The notes beneath the pieces are model-generated. The model was not told the origin of the DNA, ran no database searches, and saw only the letters and a list, made by a program, of their open reading frames with translations. Shown piece after piece: positions 1 to 9,202 of a stretch of 64,000 nt of DNA (positions are counted from its first letter, which is position 1; each line of letters opens with the position of its first letter). The DNA is taken from the NCBI RefSeq assembly GCF_963675165.1, contig NC_087389.1, positions 6,420,121 to 6,484,120 of the forward strand, written 5' to 3'. The position numbers and the translations under genes were made by a program. This DNA comes from Halichondria panicea. Its lineage: Eukaryota; Porifera; Demospongiae; Suberitida; Halichondriidae.

Positions 1-362
1 ACACGGTCATAATGCAAACTGATGAAGAGTACAGTTTATTACGACACTGACTGCACACACACACACACACAACATTGCACGTTTATTTAGTTCATTATTA
101 TTTTTTTTATTCTCATCACTATTCGCACTGAGTTTCTCTAGTGGAAAATACGTCGTCTTCTCATGTTATGATGATTTTTTTGCATGAGATGGCATCTTAT
201 TTATCAATAATTAAAATCTCTGGGTGTGTGTTGTTTGTTCAGAAAAGGAAGTGATTAGTTGCTAGTGGATACCTTATACACATTATAGCATACAAGGTAT
301 CACGTGCGCCGTCTTTACGGAGATTCATGAAAAGACAAAGCTAGCTAGAAAGTTGAGTGAGC

Positions 363-370
363 TATATAAA
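363..370 (+). promoter_or_regulatory. TATA box of the forkhead gene
   Basis: A TATATAAA match lies about 100 bp upstream of the chosen ATG at 471, a plausible core-promoter position if the 5' UTR is about 75 nt. A CACGTG E-box is at about 301. The rest of 1-470 holds only a short (CA)n tract near 55-70 and no coding signal. Assignment rests on motif and position only. Confidence 0.5.
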
Positions 371-470
371 TCTGTGTTGCAAGAACTGGTTTAACGCTCC
401 ATCAACACTCTTACAGTCACCAGGCAAGGCTTCGACTGTCTAAAGAAACGGGTTCGCACAAGACACAAGC

Positions 471-1620
471 ATGTTAGCTACTGTCAAGCCGAGCACTGTC
501 GGCCTGAAGTCACTGAAGTCCCCTCAGGCCCTGAGCCCCCTACCCACTTCACCTCTTTCCGCGAGCAACCTCACAAACAGCCTCACGATTCATGCTCAAG
601 CTACTACCATCTCTGATTCAGATCTGACCAGCTTATCTTGGCTACAAAAGCCTGGGGTCTTGACCTCTATGTGTACTGCCCTCACTGGCTCCCCTCATCG
701 TATTAGCAAGATTGGGACTACAGCCATAAGAAGGCCTCGACAAGGAAAGACATCTGCCAAACAGCAAGTATCCAACAGCAAGGCAAAGGAAGCAGACAAG
801 ATGGTCAACGTTATATTAAACGTTCGAAATCGCCGCTACAACGAAAACGGAGAAGAAGTGCACAAACCACCACTGTCATTTGCTTGTATGATTTTCATGG
901 CTCTGGAAAGCTCTCCAACAAAAACGCTACCAGTTAAAGAAATTTACGATTGGATAGTCTGGAAATTCCCATTTTATCGCACTGCTGCTTCCGGTTGGAA
1001 GAATTCGATTCGACACAATCTATCTCTCAACAAATGCTTCAAGAAAGTGGATCGCTACTCCACTAGGGTAAGTGCTTGTGTTGTCCAGGTCTTCACCACA
1101 CGCCGTGAATATGTGTATTTGTTGCATTACAATTGAGTTGTGGTTTTTTGTAAACCACAAAATTGCTGCCATGAATATATTTTATGATCGTGTATAATTT
1201 ATAGTCTGTACAGTAACTTATTTTTTGTCCTCCATTTTAGTCAAAGAGTGCTCTAAGCAAGGGTGGATTTTGGACAGTGGACCCTGACTATAGGCGGAGT
1301 CTCCTCACTGCATTGGAGCGTTGTCCTTATCATCCGTACCATAGCTACTCATCCCCTCCACTGTCCCCCAGGTACACACACACCCACTCCACACACAGCG
1401 CACACACACACACACTAAGATATGCTTTTGTATGGGTTTAAAACAGATGGTTTATTTAGCACTTCATTAGTTCCTTTAGTTTGGTAAGCGTGTTAACTTG
1501 CTTTGTTGTGATAATATTCACGCTTAAAATTAATATCATTAATAATGAATAACTGTTTCCCCACACTACACACACACACACACCCACCCACACACACACG
1601 CACCCACACACACACACACG

Positions 1621-1652
<32 letters not shown>

Positions 1653-4600
1653 TGCACACACACACACACACACACACCCACACACACACACACACACATC
1701 CACACACACACACACACACCCACACACACACACACACACACACACCCACACAGCTCAAGCAACGGCAGTCTAGGTAAGTGAACATTACAATATACTTGAT
1801 TACCATGGCAATACATGTGTCTGGCCGGAATCAACTAAAATGCTGTATCTCCATGGCAACTAACACACCCGCGCCTTGTATATATAAAGTATCCACTTTA
1901 TTCCTTAATTGCTTTATTGATTAATGCACTTAAATAAATTAATACTATTATCCTCCCTCCAGAAAGCCTAGACCCAGCCGACAGAGACGCAGCCCTCACC
2001 ATGTGTATGATATCAGGGGGGTCAGAGTGCAGGAGATTCCCCGGCAAGCTAGCGGGCGTGTACCATGACCACACCTACTCCAAGATCATCGTCAGACCTC
2101 CTGTTACAATCAAACTACCAAGGAGACGAAATAAAATGTGAGTGAAAGAGTCTATTGTCTGGAAACTACCGTATAGCGGGTATATTTCGAGGGTATAATT
2201 TTTCTGCAAAATACATTAGAAACATTAATTTTTGCGCATCAGAATAGCAGCCTTTTTGCAGAATGCATGCAGTACTAAGCTTGTGGGTATAAACGTTCGC
2301 TTGATCATCCAAAACTGTGAACATTTATACCCTCGAAGCTAGCTAGTATACGATAGTTTTCGTAGCTAACTTGGATTGTCTGTAACTTGTGTTAGGAACG
2401 TCCAGTTTCAAAAGTATGTTTGGTAGCGCTACAATAATGGTGTGATTCTGGCTAGTGTACAAGTTCACCTCTGAGTTTTGAGTTTTTGATAATAATTATT
2501 TCGTAAAAGCTTGCCCCCATGTGTATTTGTTAGTAACCATGGTGATTGCGGTACAAACATGACCCGGGAGTGTGGAGGTAGTACCATGTGACTAGTGTTA
2601 TGTAGTAACCATGGCAACAGTGTGTATATAAGGGTAGTCATAAGCACACATGATTGTGTGGGTGAGTGGGTGGAGTGGATTCATGACCTTTAAACAAGGG
2701 AAGCTATGATTTCTATTTGGTGGGTTTTTTCAATATTAAGCAGATGTTTGATCTCATTCTCATCATGCCAGTAGCAACTAGAGCATTATTGTGCCTCGGT
2801 GCGCATGCGCAAGCGAGGTATACGGTAGTGTGTTTGTGTGTCTGTGTCTGTGTGTGTGTGTCTGTCTGTCTGTCTGTCTGTCTGTGTAGACTGCTACAGC
2901 TGCTCAAGGATGAATCAAGTGCAAGTATAGGCTTCTAGTCATGTTTACTTGGATTTTAATTTGTGGATTTGCAAAATAATGCTTTGTTCTCGAGTTATAC
3001 CTAGTTTTGCTTACTTGGAATGCCATTGCAGCCTTTTCAGAAGAGCACGTAGCCAAACTTGTTTACCGAGTGTTGCTACTCTACTTAGTAGTTAGCTCTG
3101 CACTAAAACGCTAGCTATTGGTAGCTGCAAGAGTGAGAAGAGAGCTGCAAGGCTCTGCTAATGCAGCCATTAATTTTAGACTAGAACTTTTGGCATAGAT
3201 CGTTTTTAACAATAATAATGGTCGATCATTACCCACTCTGTGAGTTTTTGCATGCAGCAAAATTATCAAAGCTATTAGTAGCTTTATGTTATGTAGCTTT
3301 GGCATCTTCACCGAGGTATCAGCACCTGCGGTGCTTTCATTGTAATAGTAGAAGGAAGTTAGAGTATTGGTCTGACATGATCACCATGCAACATGGAGGG
3401 AGTGTCTACGAGAGCAATTATTCGATGTGACAGAAAAATGTGACAGCTAAATTGTAATAACAAACATTAGAGTCTTCGTAATTATGCTCTGCAAACTGTT
3501 ACTTAATTATTTTACGTGTGTGTATTGTAAGGTAGTCAGGTTTGGATATTTTTTCTCGAATTCAACTTCAACTTCTGTTTATTTAGAACACCTCTGTACT
3601 CTGAACTCTACAGATTGACTCTTGACGAGATAGCGGCTGCTGCTGAGCTCATCCTGGCACAAGAGGAGAGGGGCGATTCCCCTGACGACAGCTCGGATGA
3701 GGGGGTGGACAGTGACTATGATGACGATGTGGAGAGTGAGGGGGCGGAAAGTGAGGACGGTGACCTTGGTGATAGTGGATACGGGGGTGGGACCTCTCCC
3801 ATGGACACAAGGTGTGCATGTGTTGTACTGTTTCGTGCAATTCATCAAAATGGCGTACATATACTGTGTTAGTGATTGAGTTACGGGCTTTAATGTTTTA
3901 GTGTTAAATAGATACATGTAAGGTTCAGTAAGGTTCAGTAAGGTTCAGTAAGGTTCAGTGCAAATTGGATACATGTAGCGGGTAATTTTCATATTCGTTT
4001 AACTCGAAAATGGTAATTTTTGTGAATAAAATTTTCGTTTAGTCTCATTGCCTGCACTGCATTCCTACGTTCCGGTAAGCCACGCCTACGTTAAAATTTC
4101 GTGGAGGTCAGCTTGCCCACGAAAATAACGAATATTTTACCCCACGAAAATTACCCGCTATACGGTAATAATGGCCGGGGTGAATTAATTCGTGTGGCAT
4201 GACTCCTTAATTACCCGTAGAAAATGTTTGATTTTACCATATATCAGGTTTAGAATGCGAGGTTAACGGATTGAGAATGACACTGTACAAGCAGTGATTG
4301 CGTTTCTAACTATTGCACGCGAAGTATGTGTGTTTCTTTATAACTATTGCTTTTTGCGTTTCTTTCGATTGCGGAAAATACGCAATTCGCAATCGAAGAA
4401 CCTTACAATTCTAAATAGTATAACGGACTGTTGTTTTAATTTACCGAAGATCGCTAAATTATAAGTTTTCCGGTGGACACAACGTCATTGTTGTAATAGC
4501 CACGCCTGAGATGCCAAATACTTCTTCGCCAAATTTTCCAGTATACAGTATAATTATACCTGTGTGTTACAACCTCTCTCCCCCTCTCAGTTTATCCCTG

Positions 4601-4678
4601 GAGGAGATGGGTGCCGATGCTCTGCTGTGTCTGGCTACTAGCAGTCGTAGCTCCACACCTCACACCTACACTGACTGA
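471..4678 (+). CDS. FOXN3-like: Forkhead transcription factor, FOXN2/FOXN3 (checkpoint suppressor) type
   Basis: Six exons: 471-1067, 1241-1371, 1754-1773, 1963-2137, 3587-3811, 4591-4678; 411 aa. Forkhead domain runs about residues 132-225 and is split by the first intron. Exon 1 has the KPPLSF start, the [10 protein letters not shown] helix and the recognition helix [20 protein letters not shown]. Exon 2 supplies [20 protein letters not shown] followed by a YHPY tail, which is characteristic of FOXN2/3 and separates it from FOXN1/4. The family comprises nuclear DNA-binding regulators, often repressors. A Ser/Asp/Glu-rich acidic stretch follows in exon 5 (about residues 335-375). The last exon gives an [12 protein letters not shown] segment, resembling the short alpha-helical C-terminus of FOXN2/3. 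Exon 3 is only 20 nt, a microexon whose phase (2 to 1) is needed to keep the frame. The ATG at 471 is the first in frame after the TATA box. Next gene starts 397 bp downstream on the same strand. Confidence 0.9.
1569..1752. repeat. (CA)n microsatellite ending at a splice acceptor
   Basis: About 180 bp of CA dinucleotides broken by CCCA and CGCA steps. It runs up to the CAG acceptor of the 20-nt FOXN exon 3 at 1754. The open frames read through it are low-complexity artefacts. Confidence 0.9.
2171..2354. repeat. Intronic MITE-like element, family B
   Basis: Starts with GTATAGCGGGTATATTTCGA and ends with the near-inverse TTTATACCCTCGAAG, so the ends form imperfect terminal inverted repeats around an AT-rich core. 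Related copies are at 26949-27068, 56502-56640 and 58465-58641, all inside introns. It has no coding capacity. It lies in the 1.45-kb FOXN intron 4. Confidence 0.6.
2785..2940. repeat. Dispersed repeat with NRF1-type palindrome and (GT/CTGT)n tail
   Basis: Contains TGCCTCGGTGCGCATGCGC at about 2790, then a GT/TCTG microsatellite and a CTGCTACAGCTGCTCAAGG segment. The TGCGCATGCGCA core recurs in the window (34089, 37144, 38541). The boundaries are approximate. It sits within FOXN intron 4. Confidence 0.4.
3171..3352. repeat. Dispersed repeat shared with two later positions
   Basis: From the GATCGTTTTTAACAA block to the GCGGTGCTTTCATT block this segment matches 47575-47785 closely and 37500-37700 partly. 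The two later copies follow the channel gene copies, so this is an interspersed repeat and not part of the FOXN gene. Confidence 0.6.
3971..4168. repeat. Intronic MITE, family A (AGCGGGTAATTTTC ends)
   Basis: Left end TAGCGGGTAATTTTC pairs with right end GAAAATTACCCGCTATACGG. Internal blocks GTGGAGGTCAGCTTGCCCAC are shared with copies at 8871-8958 and 63938-64000. It lies in FOXN intron 5 and has no open frame. Confidence 0.7.
4255..4437. repeat. Intronic MITE-like element, family D
   Basis: AT-rich element whose two ends (TTTAGAATGCGAGGTTAAC and ...CAATCGAAGAACCTTACAATT) are loosely inverted. The shared core reads 'aatgcgacgttctttcgattgcaa' in better copies. Related copies lie at 14898-15045, 29820-29990 and about 56990-57085, each in an intron. 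Confidence 0.5.
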
Positions 4679-4884
4679 ATCAAATGAATGTTCTAAATCA
4701 CCATTATAATAGTAATATTGCAATAATCAAAGCTTTTCACGCTCTTGTTTGTATCATACGCTATTAATTCATTGACTACAAGAATGTGTGAACTTATATT
4801 TTTTTTTGAGTTTTTTGTATAGTATAGTAATGTTGTGCAGATAAAAGTATATTCAACTTTGTAACTTTGTTGTATAATTAGAAC

Positions 4885-4939
4885 TAGCCTCGATTCCAGG
4901 CCGCATGGAAAAGCGTAAGAGGGGCAGGGATCGAGGCTA
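4885..4939. mobile_element. 55-bp TAGCCTCGA element with 9-bp target duplication
   Basis: Begins TAGCCTCGATTCCAGGCCGC and ends GGGATCGAGGCTA, so the termini are inverted repeats. It is flanked on both sides by the identical 9-mer AATTAGAAC (4876-4884 and 4940-4948). It is too short to code. It belongs to the same family as 42222-43119, 43178-43191, 44438-44476, 49719-49776 and 54542-54971. Located between the FOXN and ARIH2-like genes (4679-5075), a gap that otherwise shows only AT-rich sequence. Confidence 0.85.
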
Positions 4940-5075
4940 AATTAGAACAGTTTAAAAATAGATCAATGAATAATGCTGAGTCAGACTTTATTAAATGCTG
5001 AGTCAGCACATTGAAAAAAGATAATAATTGTCTTCTAAAGAGCAAAGAGCTAGCTGCTATTGCGAGGAGGATATA

Positions 5076-5206
5076 ATGGCGGTATCTACACAGTCTAGTA
5101 CGGTGGAGTCGGTGACTAGCGGGGGCGGCGGTGATTGGAGCTCATCAGATGAGGACGATTATGGGGATTATTACGGAGGGGAAGATGGAGACATGTCGTG
5201 TCGTAC

Positions 5207-5237
<31 letters not shown>

Positions 5238-5585
5238 TGTATACAGTAACCACGGGTTACGTATGATTAGCGGAATGAACCTATATTTAATTAATCGACA
5301 ATCTTTGATTTACCACATTAAGGGAGGCTAGCTGCACGTGGTTACATACCATTAATTTGTGGTTTTTAAGGACCCCCCTATTATCCACCCCCTTGGCCCC
5401 CCACAGAGGGGACCCCCCAGGATGCGTCCTTTCAGAGTGACCCGGAACACTATTCCTTCAGCTGCCTGTCAACGGAGGAGACTTGGAACTATCTGGATGC
5501 CATTGCCAGGGTTATCAGTAAGACCATCAAGGTGTGTGTGGGTGTGTGTGTGGGTGGGTGGGTGCGTGGGTGTGTGGGTGGGTGG

Positions 5586-5633
<48 letters not shown>

Positions 5634-7713
5634 TGCAGTAGAAGATCTTAACGGCCATCCATAAAGAAAGACACACTGTGATATAAACCCAAATGAACAG
5701 TTTGCCAATCCCTCAACAAAGGCCACCTCTGAATGATTATAGTATAATGGCCAAACAAATAATTTGTTCCAAAGGTGTTCGTTAGTTATAGAGGGTTCAC
5801 TGTACATGCTTATATTGTAGTAATGATAATTCTTTGTCTCAGAGATTAATGTATTATTAAGGACCCCCCACCTTGCCACGCCCCCACACCCCCCACAGAG
5901 TGACGTCCCATTGGCCAGAGCATTGCTTCACTGTCTGCAATGGAACACTAAGGACGTCGTTACTAGATACTCATCTGATAGAGGGCGGCTATTAACTGAG
6001 GCTCACATGCTACCTGCCACGCCCACCTCACATCTTACAATGGTACGTAACGTGCATGTAAATATTAGACGTTGATTGATCCTTGACCCCCAGGTGTCGT
6101 CATGTCCTGTGTGTTTGACCCCTGCGGACCAGACATCGCTCCAAGGAGTGGGGTGTGGTCACTTGTTCTGCTCTGGTTGCTGGGACGACTACGTGAGCAG
6201 CAAGATACGCAATGGTGTCTCCACAAGTAAGCCCATTAATGATGTGTTGGTGTCTCCACAAGTAAGCCCATTAATGATGTGTTGTTCAGTGCTAGTGCAC
6301 TTTCAATAGAAGATTGCCAAACAGCAAATCCACAATAGCACAATAGATAATCAGCTTAACTCTACAAAGGTCACCTCTGTGTAATGGCCAAAACATTGCT
6401 CCCCAAAGGTGTCTGTTATAGAGGTGTTCCACTGTACTGTCCTGGTAACATGTAGAAAGCAAACTGAATTAACTGATAACCATTTTTCAGAAGACTCTCT
6501 TCGAACCTCTCTAGGCATGGGCTTGCCCCTATGGCGCTCCCCTCCTCCCCAAAAGAACCTAATAAATTAAATTACACAGTCAGTCAAATCGTTGCATTCT
6601 GGCAGATTCATTATAGCCTTTGCTTTTGTCTAAATCCACTGCAGGCCTCGAGTGTATGCAGTGTCCTGTTAGACTGAGTCTGGAAATGGTGCAGCTGTTT
6701 CTGAAGACCAACACACACACGACTGCAAGGTGGGCGGGGCTAAAGTGGGCGGGGCTAATAGCTGTTACAGTACACGTAGCATTTGTCTCTCAGTGCAGAC
6801 TTACTGGGACTTATTTGAAGGGCCATAACTTGAGTTCAGAGTTCAGAGCATTCTATTTCACTATTACTAGTTGCATTTTGTAGCCCTTGAAAAGCTCTTT
6901 CATGACGTCAATTATGTGTGACCTCTCATGATGCAGGTATCTGGAGCTGTCTCTGTCTGAGTACGTCCTCTCCCACACTCTCCTGCGCTGGTGTCCCGGT
7001 CCTGACTGCTCCATCGTCTTCCAGGTAGAGGAAAGACAACCAAAGAGAGTCGAGTGCTCAAAGTGCAGAACTAACTGCTGGTGAGACATGATGCATTCAA
7101 TATCTCTCAGAATTATTTTTCCAATTCTGTGCTTACTAGTACATGTAGATACTAGTTATGTGAAGCTCTGTCAAGACTTATTTTTGAGGGGCGACAAAAG
7201 TAAAGGCTGTGGATTGTGTGTTTTTTTCCCCCAATATATTGCGTGTGTTACAAACCCACTCCACCACTCTGTTGGTTGAGGCTACCATTGGTGGGCCGCT
7301 ATTAGTAGTCGCTGTGTTCCATTCCCATGTTCCATCATTTGATTCCTATACAGTTTCATGTGTGGCGATGTGTACCACCTCCCGTCAGGTGAGCACTTTA
7401 TATAGCGTGGGTGTCGTTTGACCTATGACCTTTAAACTGCTCTAGATTGTGAAACTCTTCGGACATGGATGAACAAATGCTCCGATGATTCAGAAACAGC
7501 CAATTACATCCTCGCTAACACTAAGGATGTGAGTCACACACGCCCACTCATATCCCTCACACGTACACACCCACTCATATCCCTCCCACACACACACCCC
7601 TCCCACACACACACACACAGTGTCCCAAGTGCAAGACGGCCATTGAAAAGAACGGAGGCTGCAACCACATTGTGAGTGTGTGTGTGTGGGTGTGTGTGTG
7701 TGTGTGTGTGTGG

Positions 7714-7744
<31 letters not shown>

Positions 7745-8780
7745 GCTGTACGTTATTAACCTTGTACTATTGACCCTTTTGACCCCATTGACCCCATTGA
7801 CCCCATGTACAGAACTGTACGAGATGTAGCTACGGTAAGTCAGTATGCTTAATTTTATGATATTTTTTATCGTCATCAATTTTTTCCCTTCCTCAGATTT
7901 CTGCTGGATGTGTCTGGGAGGTATGTAATTAGACACTATCTGTGTATCGTATGTCATGTGACTATACTGCCCCGCCCCCTACATTGTCATGTGACTATAC
8001 TGCCCCACCCCCTCACAGAGTGGCGGTCTCACACTGGCTACTTTGAGTGCAACAAGTACAAAGCTGAGAAAGACACCACAAACAGAGCACGACAAGCTTT
8101 GGAAAAGTACCTATTTTACTACCAGAGGGTAAGCCACACACTCCCACACCACACACGCCCACACCACACCCCTCACACAGTGGGCCAACCATACCGAGAG
8201 CTTGCGGCTGGAGGAGGAAACAAAGAGAAAGATAGTTGATCGTATTGAAGAGAAGGTGTCGAGTGGGTGTGGCACATGGATAGACTGGCAGTACCTCATA
8301 GATGCTGCAGAGCTACTCAGGAAGGTGAGGCTGTGTACTGGGTAATAGTGTTCCTTACTAGGCTGTACTGTTAGGCTACTAGCCCCCCACACACACACAC
8401 ACACACACTCCCACACACACACACACACGCACACTCCCACACACTCCCCACAGTGTCGCTACACTCTCAAGTACACCTACCCATTTGCCTACTATGAGGA
8501 GGGGGAAAGGAAACCTCTGGTGAGTCTCACTGACTTATTAATCATCCCACGCATAGACTCTTGTACATATACAGTATGTAATCCCCCCCGCATGACATCA
8601 TCCATACCACCCCCCTCCCCTGTACAGTTTGAGTACCAGCAAGCACAGCTGGAGGTTGAGATAGAGAACCTATCCTGGAAGATTGAGAGAGCTGAGAGTA
8701 CGGACGTGGCGGACATTAGGCAGCAGATGAACGTGACCGAGGTACAGCGACTCACACTACTCAGAGACTTTGTACCATAA
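5076..8780 (+). CDS. ARIH2: RBR E3 ubiquitin-protein ligase, ariadne-2 (ARIH2/TRIAD1) type
   Basis: Fifteen exons: 5076-5202, 5407-5531, 5899-6042, 6094-6226, 6645-6729, 6937-7080, 7354-7388, 7446-7528, 7621-7671, 7813-7834, 7897-7920, 8019-8128, 8181-8324, 8454-8519, 8628-8780; 481 aa (human ARIH2 is about 493). An acidic Gly/Ser-rich N-terminus is followed by RING1 (CPVC at 136-139, CGHLFC at 153-158), IBR (about 215-275) and RING2 (CPKC at 293-296). The catalytic Cys is at 306 in GGCNH. The C-terminal Ariadne domain runs about 345-475. [28 protein letters not shown] and the LLRDF ending are ARIH2-specific rather than ARIH1. The family takes ubiquitin from E2 onto the RING2 Cys and works with neddylated cullin-RING ligases (family knowledge). 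The ATG is the first in frame, two codons after GAGGAT. Several exons are under 60 nt and the introns are mostly (CA)n or (GT)n rich. Confidence 0.96.
6214..6283 (+). repeat. 35-bp tandem duplication carrying the exon 4 splice donor
   Basis: The unit GGTGTCTCCACAAGTAAGCC... occurs twice in direct tandem, at 6214 and 6249, with near identity. The first copy spans the 3' end of ARIH2-like exon 4 and its GTAAGC donor, so an identical second donor lies 35 nt downstream. Use of the second donor would add 35 nt and shift the frame. Confidence 0.85.
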
Positions 8781-8870
8781 CTAACTAGCAGTTCATATTT
8801 ATAGCTTCTGTCATGTCGTGTCCGTTTGTGGACATTATTATTATCAGCGTTTTGTAATAATTATAATTAC

Positions 8871-8958
8871 GTATAGCGGGTAATTTTCGTAAGGTAAAAA
8901 ATACGTTAAAATTTTGTGTAGGTCAGTTTGCCCACGAAAATAACCCGCTCTACGGCAA
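8871..8958. repeat. Short family A MITE
   Basis: 88-bp element with GTATAGCGGGTAATTTTCGT at one end and AATAACCCGCTCTACGGC at the other. It keeps the GTAGGTCAGTTTGCCCACGA block of family A. It lies in the 422-bp gap between the ARIH2-like gene and the Ig gene; nothing else is evident there. Confidence 0.75.
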
Positions 8959-9202
8959 TATTGTAATTAGTGCATTATTGGGTTTGGTATAATCAGTTAA
9001 ATGGTTTGTTATGATGATTGAGGTGGCCCCTAATTAGTGGGAGATACTAATGATAGTAGTCCCATCAATACCTGCTCGGCCGGCTAACGTCGCCATGCTC
9101 ACACTCTGGCATTTCATGCTCATGCAAAGTGAGGTTACAACCACACCTCTTAATTATCACCTCAACCTGATCTAGCTACTAAGAAACTACAGAATAAAGA
9201 CA

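Noticed and set aside
1456-1834. Several long open frames on both strands
   Set aside because: They read (CA)n/(GT)n repeats and encode alternating Val/Cys or Thr/His; no coding constraint.
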